Assembly (NCBI GenBank): GCA_016715285.1
Contig: JADKAO010000002.1
Location: 496,001-560,000, forward strand
DNA from: Actinomycetales bacterium
Lineage (GTDB): Bacteria > Actinomycetota > Actinomycetes > Actinomycetales > Dermatophilaceae
Direction of reading: 5' to 3'
Length of the DNA: 64,000 nt
Part shown: positions 1 to 7,907 of the stretch, one piece after another
Layout: each line of letters opens with the position of its first letter
How positions within the stretch are numbered: the stretch's first letter is position 1
The notes under the pieces: generated by a model
Seen by the model: only the letters and a program-made list of their open reading frames with translations
Database searches by the model: none
What the model was told of the DNA's origin: nothing
Position numbers and translations under genes: made by a program

Positions 1-836
1 CCCCCATGCACAGGGCTCATCCCCGCTCGCGCGGGGCGGACCTGTTTTACAGTCCCCCCCGACGTGACCCCTGGGCTCATCCCCGCTCGCGCGGGGCGGA
101 CCCCCCGCACCACCGGTCCAGGAGGACGACATGGGGCTCATCCCCGCTCGCGCGGGGCGGACGTGACCTAAACGCGGCAGGCCGTTGTCGAAGACGGGCT
201 CATCCCCGCTCGCGCGGGGCGGACTGAGCTGATTGCGCCAGCCGTGCAGGCGGGTTGGGGGCTCATCCCCGCTCGCGCGGGGCGGACTCGCTGCTAGAGC
301 GGCTGGTCGGAATCGACCAGGGCTCATCCCCGCTCGCGCGGGGCGGACGTCCGCTCCGAGATGGAATACCCCATCGATGGGGGCTCATCCCCGCTCGCGC
401 GGGGCGGACCCCGGCAGATCCGGTTCGACACCTTGGCGCGCGGGCTCATCCCCGCTCGCGCGGGGCGGACTCGCTCAACGAGGTCCCGCAGGGACTCAGT
501 CAGGGCTCATCCCCGCTCGCGCGGGGCGGACTAAAGCGCTGCATATGATTGGTGAAGGCTTTGGGGCTCATCCCCGCTCGCGCGGGGCGGACGTTGCTGG
601 TCATGCCCATGCCGCCGATGAGCAGGGCTCATCCCCGCTCGCGCGGGGCGGACTGGTCCGCGCACGCGGACCCCAACGGAATCATGGGCTCATCCCCGCT
701 CGCGCGGGGCGGACGCGGTTGGGTCTGGCGTGGCATCGTCCCATGGGGGCTCATCCCCGCTCGCGCGGGGCGGACCGCTGACCCTTCGGTCGGTGCCCAC
801 GCGGCGAGGGCTCATCCCCGCTCGCGCGGGGCGGAC
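1..836 (-). CRISPR. Type I-E CRISPR array, 14 identical 29-nt repeats, 13 spacers, open at the left edge
   Basis: Fourteen identical 29-nt repeats start at 13, 73, 134, 196, 259, 320, 381, 442, 503, 564, 625, 686, 747 and 808. Read on the minus strand the repeat begins GTCCGCC, has a stem CCCCGC/GCGGGG around GCGA, and ends GAGCCC. This is the type I-E pattern cut by Cas6e 3' of the stem. The adjacent cas genes also lie on the minus strand, so transcription probably runs right to left from a leader beyond 836. The nine spacers nearest the leader are all 32 nt; the four distal ones are 34, 33, 32 and 31 nt. No degenerate terminal repeat is seen at the left, and bases 1-12 look like the end of another spacer, so the array continues outside the window. 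Confidence 0.98.
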
Positions 837-880
837 ACTTCTTCACCAGGCATAATGCCGGCCAAACGAGCGAAGCTCAA
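837..880 (-). promoter_or_regulatory. Probable CRISPR leader (short)
   Basis: These 44 bases separate the last repeat from the cas2 stop codon, the usual leader position in type I-E loci. They are less GC-rich than the surroundings. Any promoter for the array must lie here or inside the 3' end of cas2. I see no strong -35/-10 pair, so only position supports the call. Confidence 0.4.
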
Positions 881-1228
881 TCACTCTCGAGCAGCGCGCC
901 GCCACTTTGCGGCATTGCTCCATCCGGGCCGCTGCCCCACGTCTCGCGGACCAGGGCTGGCCGGCCGACGCACCAGTGTGAAGCCGTCGACCTCGACCAC
1001 ATCCCACTCATGACGATGAGCGCGAAAGGCGAGCCGCTGCTCCGTGCGCGTCGAGTGGACCAGAAGGGCCTTCCCGTCCTTGCATAACTCGATCACCTGC
1101 AGCCACAGGTCTTCCCTCACTCGGGCAGTGACATGTCCAACGAACACCCCAGGGGAGATCTCCATGAGCCATCGAGTCAAGTGACCCCTCAGCCCGGCTG
1201 GACAAGCAGTCAGAACCAGCACTACCAC
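881..1228 (-). CDS. cas2: CRISPR-associated endoribonuclease Cas2, type I-E
   Basis: Cas2e is the structural partner of Cas1 in the spacer integrase. The 115-residue product starts VVVLVLTACPAGLRGHL and contains the family segment LEISPGVFVGHV in the slightly altered form MEISPGVFVGHV at about 22-33, plus a C-terminal VDGFTLVRRP stretch, so it looks complete. The start is GTG at 1228. This start overlaps the TAG (1222-1224) that would end cas1 if the cas1 frame were intact, which points to ancestral translational coupling. The gene lies between cas1 and the array, the standard I-E order. Confidence 0.93.
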   Translation of the reverse strand: MVVLVLTACPAGLRGHLTRWLMEISPGVFVGHVTARVREDLWLQVIELCKDGKALLVHSTRTEQRLAFRAHRHEWDVVEVDGFTLVRRPASPGPRDVGQRPGWSNAAKWRRAARE

Positions 1229-1328
1229 GGCTCCGCCCAGCCAATATCAGAGTGTCCCCGTCCACCCTGAACGACAGCGCCGAACTCGTCCCACAGGGAA
1301 ACCTCGTCAAGCTGCAGATCTGAATGAC

Positions 1329-2198
1329 TCACATCGCCACCCGGATCGGCCTCAAGAAGCAGGTCACGAATGTCGCGCGCACACACCGCTCAAGGAGCCG
1401 ACCCCGGTAGATCGCGTCCCGCATGCGGCGTCGTGTCTCAGCCCCTACATCGAGGTCGTCAACCGCATCGTGCGCTGTCCGAAAAGCCACCGGGACCGCA
1501 ATCTCGACTTTATAGAGATCTGCGACGTCGAAGACAAAGGACCGTGAGTGGCCGGTATGGATAAACCCCAGGGCAGGCGAAGCGCCAAGGGCCACCACAA
1601 CGGCATGAACAACCCCATACAGGCAAGCAGTCGCAGCGCTCAGCGCTTGATTGACTACATCCCCATCCCCGAACTCCTCCGCGTTGTAGCTTCGTGATCG
1701 CCATTGAACGCCACAATCAGTGGCAATCTCTCGGTACGCCTTGCGTACACGGGCTCCTTCACGCCCTCGTAGCTGTTGCATCGTCAGCCGACTCACATCT
1801 TCACCTGGGAATCGAGCGGCATACATCGATCGGGCTATGCGGAGGCGCGAGGACTGATTGGTCACAAGCCTCGCTTGTGCTTCCACCAGTCGACTGGACG
1901 TGGACAGGCCCCGACCATGCGCGTAGTAGCGCACCCCCTGCTCCCCCACCCACACCACGGTCGATCCGCTGTCGGCCAGCAAAGTCATCGCTTGGTGCGA
2001 CACTCGCGTGCCGGGGCCGAGCATCACCGCACCAAGAGTGGCTGCTGGAATGTGCACCACTCCTCGGTCGTCTGCAGCCGTTAACGCATTGTCTTGACGA
2101 TGCACGACGCACCGCTCGAGGTAAATGAAGCTGACCCGATCCTCGGCCCTGACCAATCGTGAAAGCTCGGTAGGCGGGGTCCCAGGGATTGGTCTCAT
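1329..2198 (-). CDS. cas1: CRISPR integrase Cas1, type I-E, with a C-terminal frameshift
   Basis: Cas1e is the catalytic subunit of the spacer integrase. The family core is present: RGREGARVRKAYRE holding the metal-binding Glu (about residue 147), and GFIHTGHSRSFVFDVADLYK with the His and Asp ligands. The open frame is 289 residues and ends in an uncharacteristic tail TFVTCFLRPIRVAM. In the neighbouring frame from the CGCGCGC tract at 1374-1380, translation continues as RDIRDLLLEADPGGDV and then SLWDEFGAVVQGG, typical of Cas1e ends, to a TAG at 1222 that overlaps the cas2 start. A gain of two bases (GC) or loss of one in that tract therefore truncated the ancestral gene (1222-2198). The catalytic residues lie upstream of the shift. 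The start overlaps the cas6e stop as ATGA. Confidence 0.9.
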   Translation of the reverse strand: MRPIPGTPPTELSRLVRAEDRVSFIYLERCVVHRQDNALTAADDRGVVHIPAATLGAVMLGPGTRVSHQAMTLLADSGSTVVWVGEQGVRYYAHGRGLSTSSRLVEAQARLVTNQSSRLRIARSMYAARFPGEDVSRLTMQQLRGREGARVRKAYREIATDCGVQWRSRSYNAEEFGDGDVVNQALSAATACLYGVVHAVVVALGASPALGFIHTGHSRSFVFDVADLYKVEIAVPVAFRTAHDAVDDLDVGAETRRRMRDAIYRGRLLERCVRATFVTCFLRPIRVAM

Positions 2199-2881
2199 CG
2201 GAGTGGAGCGAGCGTCATCAACCCGCAGCCATACCCTTTCGCACGGCCCAGTCCCGTGGTGAGAGCCTCCTTGAACCTCTCAGAGTCCGTCACATTGAGA
2301 GCTCCGACAAACGTGGCTTGAGTCAGGGTGACACGGCTAGGGCGGGAACTATCGCCTTCACGAGCACGCCGTCGAAACATCGCTAGGGTCCTATCGACCA
2401 ACTCCAACTCCAGCGGCGCCTCAGGTAGCGAGTTAGTTGCCACCTCGAAACCCCAGCCCGCCGAGTGGTCGGTGAACCAACGCATCTGGTGCGCCGCCGT
2501 GCGATGCGGGGCAACTCTCCCTCGACGTCCTGGTCCTTGAGCGACCGAGTGGGTTGGGTTGACAGTCACCCGGAATTTCCACCGTTGCCCGGCATCCAAA
2601 GTGCTCAAGAAGTGCGCATACTCTCGGGTGTCCCACGTCGGCGCACTCGGCCAGCCTGCCTGCTCGACCAAACCCGTGAAATCGCTGCGCCAAGGACTCA
2701 CAACAAATAGTTCCAGGTCTGAACCGTGACGATCCAAACGCCACAAAGCTCGCCCAGGGTGGTGCTCCCCACCCGGAGGTCGCGAACCTTCCACTAGGGC
2801 GTGCGTGATCTGAGGAGAACCCACAAGCTGACGAGTCTTGACGCGTGTCGGGTTGAGTCGCACTCGACTGAGATACATCAC
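2195..2881 (-). CDS. cas6e: CRISPR pre-crRNA endoribonuclease Cas6e (CasE/Cse3)
   Basis: Cas6e cuts the pre-crRNA at the base of the repeat hairpin and stays on the crRNA 3' end in Cascade. The 228-residue protein starts MMYLSRVRLNP, has the conserved N-terminal His in SPQITHALVEG (about 27), and ends in the glycine-rich RNA-binding segment GLGRAKGYGCGLMTLAPLR. Length and both ends match the family, so it appears intact. It overlaps cas5e upstream and cas1 downstream by four bases each, so all are read as one transcript. With an intact Cas6e, crRNAs could still be processed although the interference genes are missing. Confidence 0.93.
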   Translation of the reverse strand: MMYLSRVRLNPTRVKTRQLVGSPQITHALVEGSRPPGGEHHPGRALWRLDRHGSDLELFVVSPWRSDFTGLVEQAGWPSAPTWDTREYAHFLSTLDAGQRWKFRVTVNPTHSVAQGPGRRGRVAPHRTAAHQMRWFTDHSAGWGFEVATNSLPEAPLELELVDRTLAMFRRRAREGDSSRPSRVTLTQATFVGALNVTDSERFKEALTTGLGRAKGYGCGLMTLAPLR

Positions 2882-3579
2882 GCACCACCGAGAGCAGCGA
2901 AAAAGTCGGGTCGATCGTGGCCGTCGGGGTTGTCCACCCGCACTGGGTGCGGGCGGACCACGTCGCGCCAGACATACTCGCGTCGCTCCGACGAATACGA
3001 GACGGGCACGTCTCGCACCGTGTCAGCCACTTCGTCTCCCTCTGTGGCATCCATGACGATCGGTAGGAAAACGACTTTGCCTTGCTGACTGCGATGACGA
3101 GCGCTCGCCAGCCACTCCTCTGCACGCAAAGCCCCCTCAAGCTCTCGGTCGCGGACGCCCCACAAGAGCCGCCCCTCGATCGGAAATCCACGGCGCCCGA
3201 GGAAGAGCGGGTATACGGGGCGTCGCAGCGCGTCAGCAAGAGCATGGATGATCTCAGTCCGGCCTTCCACAGCTGCGAGGAAAACGGCGTCGGCCAGATA
3301 GAAGCGATGAGACAGTGGCATGGCCTTGGTCCGTGACCCTTCGCGACGGATAGCGGTCTGGAAGTCGCGCTGCAAGCGGCCTGGCTGATCCAGGCGAACC
3401 CCAAATCGGAGCGCGGCGAGATCCGAGACGTCAGCCTCGCGCGGACGCCCCTCAGCCGCTGCGAGCAGCCCAAGGACGCCGCTCTTGGTGGGTTCGTGGC
3501 GGGTATCCCGACGCGTGAACCGGCTGCTGTCTCCCCATGCCTGCATGGGGCCTGCTAGCCGCAACAGGAGAACGGTCAC
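2878..3579 (-). CDS. cas5e: Cascade subunit Cas5e (CasD)
   Basis: Cas5e binds the 5' handle of the crRNA in Cascade. The product (233 residues) starts VTVLLLRLAGPMQAWGDSS, the characteristic Cas5e N-terminus, followed by RFTRRDTRHEPTKSGVLGLL. I chose the GTG at 3579 because it overlaps the cas7 stop as GTGA; longer upstream readings have no family similarity. The C-terminus RPDFFAALGGA is complete and overlaps the cas6e start. It appears intact, but its partners Cse1 and Cse2 are absent and cas7 is only a 3' stump, so no complete Cascade can be made from this locus. Confidence 0.92.
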   Translation of the reverse strand: MTVLLLRLAGPMQAWGDSSRFTRRDTRHEPTKSGVLGLLAAAEGRPREADVSDLAALRFGVRLDQPGRLQRDFQTAIRREGSRTKAMPLSHRFYLADAVFLAAVEGRTEIIHALADALRRPVYPLFLGRRGFPIEGRLLWGVRDRELEGALRAEEWLASARHRSQQGKVVFLPIVMDATEGDEVADTVRDVPVSYSSERREYVWRDVVRPHPVRVDNPDGHDRPDFFAALGGA

Positions 3580-3908
3580 GACGACGCAGCCCTCAAGCCG
3601 TGTCCCACGGTGTGCCTCACCTTTGACGCCAGGTCCGCGAGCGACGAGCACTCGACCCCAAGTGACGCAGCCTCAGCTGCCCTACCTCCGGCGAAGAGGA
3701 CGAAAGAGGCGATTGGCGAGTCAACAAACCTCGTCACAGCCTCTGCCTGCTGGACTAGCCGTCTCACCGATTCGGTCACCCGACCGTCGGTCCCCCGAGT
3801 TACGACTGCAGCCTCGAAGGCGCCCACGAGATTGACCGGCTGATCCGACCTCACCATGACGGCAACGACATCAGGAACCGTGCGGTTGGCAAACGTGTTC
3901 TGCTTGTG
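3576..3908 (-). pseudogene. cas7e: 3' remnant of cas7e (CasC/Cse4), Cascade backbone
   Basis: The frame reads CHKQNTFANRTVPDVVAV and continues through SDQPVNLVGAFEAAV to a stop that overlaps the cas5e start. KQNTFANR and RSDQPVNLVGAFE are signature segments of the C-terminal third of Cas7e, the protein that forms the helical backbone of Cascade. Roughly the first two thirds of the gene are missing. Upstream of TGTCACAAG the similarity ends within a few bases of a CRISPR-like repeat (3912-3939), and an in-frame TAG lies inside that repeat. An internal ATG at 3857 could start a 93-residue peptide, but it would not be a working backbone subunit. Confidence 0.88.
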
Positions 3909-3911
3909 ACA

Positions 3912-3939
3912 GGTAAACCCCCGCTATCGCGGGGCACAC
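3912..3939 (-). repeat. Solitary CRISPR-like repeat of a different type I-E sequence
   Basis: On the minus strand these 28 bases read GTGTGCCCCGCGATAGCGGG followed by GGTTTACC. The stem CCCCGC/GCGGGG and the length match a type I-E repeat, but loop and ends differ from the array at 13-836 (ATA versus CGA in the loop; GTTTACC versus ATGAGCCC at the end). It sits directly against the broken cas7 gene. It may be the last repeat of a second array that recombined with, or was deleted into, the cas operon. Confidence 0.6.
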
Positions 3940-4066
3940 GTGCCGCCCTACCTCTCACTTGGTTCATCCCGCTCTCGGTTCGGGCGCCTGCGGCACGATC
4001 ATGCAGATTCTGTCCCATGGTTGGCCACTGACCACTTACGCTCGCCGAACCTCGCAACCGGGAGAC

Positions 4067-6448
4067 TCACGCCCCCACGTATGCCGCGAGATGCTCGCCG
4101 GTCAGCGTCGCCCGCCCAGCCACCAATTCCCTTGGCGGGCCTTCAAAGACCACCCGCCCGCCATCGTGGCCAGCCCCAGGACCCATGTCGATGATCCAGT
4201 CAGCGTGCGCCATCACAGCTTGGTGATGCTCGATCACGATGACCGACTTGCCCGAGTCCACAAGCCGATCGAGCAACGCCAGCAGCTGCTCAACGTCAGC
4301 CAAATGGAGCCCGCTCGTGGGCTCATCGAGGACGTACACGCCACCCTTTTCACCCAGATGGGTCGCGAGCTTGAGCCGCTGCCGCTCCCCACCAGACAAC
4401 GTCGTCAGAGGCTGTCCCAGAGTGATATACCCCAACCCCACATCAGCAAGACGCGAGAGTATGCCGTGTGCCGCCGGGGTGCGCGCCTCACCTTCGGCGA
4501 AGAAGGCTTCGGCCTCGGTGACCGACATTGACAGCACCTCGCTGATGTTGCGGCCACCGAGGTGGTACTCCAGGACCGAGGCCTGGAACCGCTTGCCCTC
4601 GCAGTCCTCACAGACCGTCGTCACGGTGTCCATGAAGCCCAGCTCCGTATATATCAACCCGGCCCCATTACACGTCGGGCACGCGCCCTCGGAGTTGGCG
4701 CTGAAGAGCGCTGGCTTGACCCCGTTTGCCTTGGCAAATGCCTTGCGAATCGGCTCCAGCAGACCGGTATACGTCGCCGGATTGCTCCGTCGAGAGCCTT
4801 TGATCGCTCCCTGGTCGATCGCCACGACATCCTCGCGCGTGGCCACCGAACCATGGATGAGTGAGCTCTTCCCGGACCCAGCCACCCCCGTCACGACCAC
4901 GAGCACCCCGAGCGGGATGTCGACATCCACGGACTTGAGGTTATGCGTCGCCGCACCGCGGACGGAGAGGTGACCGGACGGCATACGGACCGCGTCTTTG
5001 AGCTCTGCCCGATCGTCAAGGTGACGGCCGGTGATGGTGTCACTCCCCCGCAACTCGTCGACCGTGCCTTCAAAGACAATCTCCCCACCGCCGGTGCCGG
5101 CCCCGGGACCCAGGTCGACAACATGGTCGGCGATGGCGATGGCTTCGGGTTTGTGCTCGACGACGAGGACGGTATTTCCCTTGTCTCGCAACCGAATCAA
5201 CAGGTCATTCATCCGCGCGATGTCATGCGGATGCAACCCGATCGTCGGCTCGTCAAAGACATACGTGACATCGGTGAGAGACGACCCCAGGTGACGGATC
5301 ATCTTGACCCGCTGCGACTCACCACCCGAGAGTGTGCCCGACTGCCGCTCCAGCGAGAGATAACCGAGCCCGATCTCGACAAAGGAATCCAGCAAGTGAC
5401 GCAGGCCCCCAATCAGAGGCGCCACAGAAGCGTCCTCCACCCCGCGGACCCATTCGGCGAGATCGCTGATTTGCATTGCGCACGCATCGGCGATCGAGAT
5501 GCCGCGAATCTTGGATGACCGCGCCGCCTCGGTCAGGCGCGTGCCCGCGCATTCCGGGCACGTCTGGAAGGTGATCGCCCGCTCCACAAATGCCCGGATG
5601 TGCGGCTGCAGCGCCTCAACATCCTTGGACAGCATGGATTTTTGGATCTTGGGGATGAGCCCCTCGTAGGTGAGGTTGATGTTGTCGACCTTGATCTTGG
5701 TCGGCTCCTTGTAGAGCAGGTCGTGCAGCTCGCGCTTGGTGAAGTCCTTGATCGGCTTGTCGGGGTCAAAGAAGCCGCAGCCGCGATAGATCCGGCCGTA
5801 CCACCCGTCCATCGTGTAACCCGGGATGGTTAGTGCCCCTTCGTTCAGCGACTTGTCCGCGTCGTAGAGGGCCGTCAGGTCGAAGTCGCTGACCGCGCCG
5901 CGCCCCTCACACCGCGGACACATGCCGCCGAGCTGGAAGAACGACGCCTTCTCGGCGCGCGTGCGCCCACCTCGCTCGACGGTGACCGCCCCGCTGCCGC
6001 GGACCGTCGGGACGTTGAAGGAATAGGCGTTGGGCGACCCCACGTGCGGGTCCCCGAGCCGGCTAAAAAGCATGCGCAACATGGCATTTGCGTCAGTGAC
6101 GGTGCCGACTGTAGACCGCGGATTTGCGCCCAGTCGCTCCTGCCCCACGATGATCGCGGTGGTGAGCCCGTCGAGCAGATCGACGTCCGGGCGCGACTGC
6201 GTCGGCATGAACCCCTGGATAAACGTGCTGTACGTCTCGTTGATCATCCGCCGCGACTCGGCCGCAATCGTCGCAAAGACAAGCGAGCTCTTGCCCGACC
6301 CTGATACGCCGGTGAAGACGGTGAGGCGCCGCTTGGGGAGCTCAAGGTTGACGTTCTTGAGGTTGTTCTCGCGCGCGCCCTGGACGCGGATGAGGTCGTG
6401 TGAGTCGGCCGGGTGCTCCTGCGGCGCGGCTGGGTCTTTCCTGATCAT
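4067..6448 (-). CDS. UvrA-like ABC ATPase (excinuclease subunit A paralogue)
   Basis: The 793-residue protein has the UvrA layout of two ABC ATPase units: Walker A GVSGSGKSS (about 47-55) and GVAGSGKSS (about 521-529), signatures LSGGESQR (373) and LSGGERQR (684), and zinc-type CxxC pairs at 177, 297, 589 and 613. It is shorter than true UvrA (about 950), which fits the UvrA paralogue group that includes drug-resistance proteins. The ATG at 6448 is preceded by GGAG five bases away; upstream in-frame codons lack family similarity. No uvrB or uvrC lies nearby. DNA binding is expected; a repair or drug-tolerance role is inference. Confidence 0.88.
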   Translation of the reverse strand: MIRKDPAAPQEHPADSHDLIRVQGARENNLKNVNLELPKRRLTVFTGVSGSGKSSLVFATIAAESRRMINETYSTFIQGFMPTQSRPDVDLLDGLTTAIIVGQERLGANPRSTVGTVTDANAMLRMLFSRLGDPHVGSPNAYSFNVPTVRGSGAVTVERGGRTRAEKASFFQLGGMCPRCEGRGAVSDFDLTALYDADKSLNEGALTIPGYTMDGWYGRIYRGCGFFDPDKPIKDFTKRELHDLLYKEPTKIKVDNINLTYEGLIPKIQKSMLSKDVEALQPHIRAFVERAITFQTCPECAGTRLTEAARSSKIRGISIADACAMQISDLAEWVRGVEDASVAPLIGGLRHLLDSFVEIGLGYLSLERQSGTLSGGESQRVKMIRHLGSSLTDVTYVFDEPTIGLHPHDIARMNDLLIRLRDKGNTVLVVEHKPEAIAIADHVVDLGPGAGTGGGEIVFEGTVDELRGSDTITGRHLDDRAELKDAVRMPSGHLSVRGAATHNLKSVDVDIPLGVLVVVTGVAGSGKSSLIHGSVATREDVVAIDQGAIKGSRRSNPATYTGLLEPIRKAFAKANGVKPALFSANSEGACPTCNGAGLIYTELGFMDTVTTVCEDCEGKRFQASVLEYHLGGRNISEVLSMSVTEAEAFFAEGEARTPAAHGILSRLADVGLGYITLGQPLTTLSGGERQRLKLATHLGEKGGVYVLDEPTSGLHLADVEQLLALLDRLVDSGKSVIVIEHHQAVMAHADWIIDMGPGAGHDGGRVVFEGPPRELVAGRATLTGEHLAAYVGA

Positions 6449-7060
6449 GGTCGCTCCATCCTCGCCGTCGACACCGACCAGGCGACCCTCGATCATCGGG
6501 GCGGATCCGTTGACACGCAAGTCCCAACCCCCAGTCCCGCCCAATCTGACGACCACCTAAGACGACCAAGCCCGGCCCGTATGCCGTGGGCAGCACCGTG
6601 GCCTTGACGCTCACGCCCAGCAACCTGGGGTCGGGACAGCTGCCGCCGGTTGGACGGCAACTGCCCGGCTCCCCAGGTCTGAGCGCCACCCCTGTCCCCG
6701 ACCCCGACGCACCCAGCTTCGGCATTCGCCCTCTCGACCCACACCCGGGGGGGTATGCCGTCCTTTGCGTTGCCCCTCACCTGGGGCAACGCAAGCACTG
6801 CCCCTCTGGTGGGGCAACGCAAGCACTGCCCCTGTGGTGGGGCAACGCAAGCACTGCCCCTGTGGTGGGGCAATGCAGCCTCCGCACCCCCCCTGCCCCC
6901 AGCGTGAGCACGAACCGCGATGCGGCTCCGCGAGCGCGTCGAGCCTGACAAACAGCGGCAGTGCCAGCGCCATGCGCCTCCACGTTCGTGAGGCCGTCGG
7001 CCGCCTTTGTGTGCACAAGGCCCGGTTTGACATCCGGTGTTCTGATGCGATGATGTTGTG
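6449..7060. other. Intergenic region with a G/C-rich tandem repeat
   Basis: This 612-base stretch lies between the divergent UvrA-like gene and the vapB-like gene. I see no supportable gene. It contains two GTATGCCG motifs (6589, 6752), a hairpin GTTGCCCC/GGGGCAAC around 6772-6791 and the 28-bp tandem repeat annotated separately. Promoters for both flanking genes should be here. Confidence 0.5.
6783..6877. repeat. 28-bp tandem repeat, about 3.4 copies
   Basis: Units start at 6783, 6811, 6839 and 6867 (the last partial). Each begins GGGGCAACGCAAGCACTGCCCC, given here only to show the GGGGCA...TGCCCC arms that allow each unit to fold as a small hairpin. Units differ at one or two positions. 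Confidence 0.85.
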
Positions 7061-7291
7061 ATGCGGACCACGCTCGACCTCGATGACCTCGTCCTGGCGG
7101 CTGCGCGATCCCTCGCTCGCGCGCGTGGGACATCCCTGGGCGAGGCCGTCTCCGAGCTCGCTCGTCGCGGACTTGCCTCCACCGCAAGCCCGTCACACAG
7201 TGACGTGAGCTACAGCCCATTCCCCGTCATGGTGGGAGACGCCGATGTCATCGTGACTGACGCCTTGATCGCGGAACTGCGCGATGCCTGA
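7061..7291 (+). CDS. vapB: VapB-type antitoxin (ribbon-helix-helix)
   Basis: The 76-residue protein begins MRTTLDLDDLVLAAARSLA, the beta-strand plus helix pattern of ribbon-helix-helix antitoxins that bind their own promoter and neutralise a PIN toxin. The ATG at 7061 is preferred over the GTG three bases upstream because it gives the family N-terminus. It overlaps the following PIN gene by eight bases, a typical antitoxin-toxin arrangement. The C-terminal half, which normally wraps the toxin, is less conserved. Confidence 0.82.
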   Translation: MRTTLDLDDLVLAAARSLARARGTSLGEAVSELARRGLASTASPSHSDVSYSPFPVMVGDADVIVTDALIAELRDA

Positions 7292-7724
7292 CGCTCACGT
7301 CATCCTCTTCGACGTCAATGCCCTCGTCGCTCTCACCCTCACGACACACCAACACCACGGCGCCGCACACCGCTTCTTGGCTGGGCTGCCCGGCCACTGG
7401 GCAACCTGTCCGCTGACCGAGTCCAGCCTCTTTCGCCTGCTGCTCAACCCCGCCGTGACCGGGAGCCAACGGGCAGTAGGCGACATCACGGCGATCGTGC
7501 GCGGCATCCGCGCCGAACGTCGCTGGCGATTCCTCACCGACGACGCCTCACTCGCCGACCCGGACATCACCACCGAGGTGCTCATGGGACATCACCAAGT
7601 CACCGACCTTCACCTGGTCAACGTGGCTGCGCGCCACGGCGCGGTCCTCGCAACGTTTGACGCCGCCATCCCCACGTGGCTCGCGCCGGCCGACCGTCGC
7701 CACGTACTCGTCATCCCGGTGTGA
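7284..7724 (+). CDS. vapC: PIN-domain ribonuclease toxin (VapC type)
   Basis: The protein (146 residues) has the PIN layout: FDVNALVAL at the N-terminus with the first acidic residue, a central TESS segment, LADPDITTEVL, the acidic VTDLHLVNVAARHGA and a C-terminal LATFDAAI. PIN toxins are Mg-dependent RNases held inactive by the cognate antitoxin. It overlaps the vapB-like gene by eight bases and is probably cotranscribed. All four expected acidic positions seem present, so it looks functional. The RNA target cannot be told from sequence. Confidence 0.85.
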   Translation: MPDAHVILFDVNALVALTLTTHQHHGAAHRFLAGLPGHWATCPLTESSLFRLLLNPAVTGSQRAVGDITAIVRGIRAERRWRFLTDDASLADPDITTEVLMGHHQVTDLHLVNVAARHGAVLATFDAAIPTWLAPADRRHVLVIPV

Positions 7725-7873
7725 GTTAGATCCGAGCACTAGGCCGAGCAAGGCCAGAGGTCCCAAGCACGATTTGGTGCGGGCCGGTAAATTAGTCCGA
7801 TACCCACTTTCGCCGGACGTCCCGGACACCCCGGGCACGGCATACCTCAAGATCGACTCACCCTGAGATCACC

Positions 7874-7889
7874 TTCGATCACCATCGAA
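7874..7889. promoter_or_regulatory. Inverted repeat just upstream of the dadA-like ribosome binding site
   Basis: TTCGAT (7874-7879) and ATCGAA (7884-7889) form a perfect six-base inverted repeat around CACC, directly followed by AAGGAGC and the ATG at 7908. It could be an operator or a small hairpin near the ribosome binding site. No regulator is identified. Confidence 0.4.
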
Positions 7890-7907
7890 AAGGAGCACCC
7901 ACACACC

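Noticed and set aside
6..1013. Long open frames across the CRISPR array with repeated RAHPRSRGAD or LIPARAGRT
   Set aside because: They only reflect a stop-free repeat read in several frames; periodicity and identity show a CRISPR array.
1008..1310. 100-residue frame between cas1 and cas2 on the minus strand
   Set aside because: It overlaps the out-of-frame cas1 tail and cas2, and its sequence has no family features; the frameshifted cas1 reading explains the DNA better.
3961..3988. Possible further degenerate CRISPR repeat (GGTTCATCCCGCTCTCGG...)
   Set aside because: It shares several positions with the array repeat, but the stem is broken and spacing from the lone repeat (49 bases) is wrong for a repeat-spacer unit.
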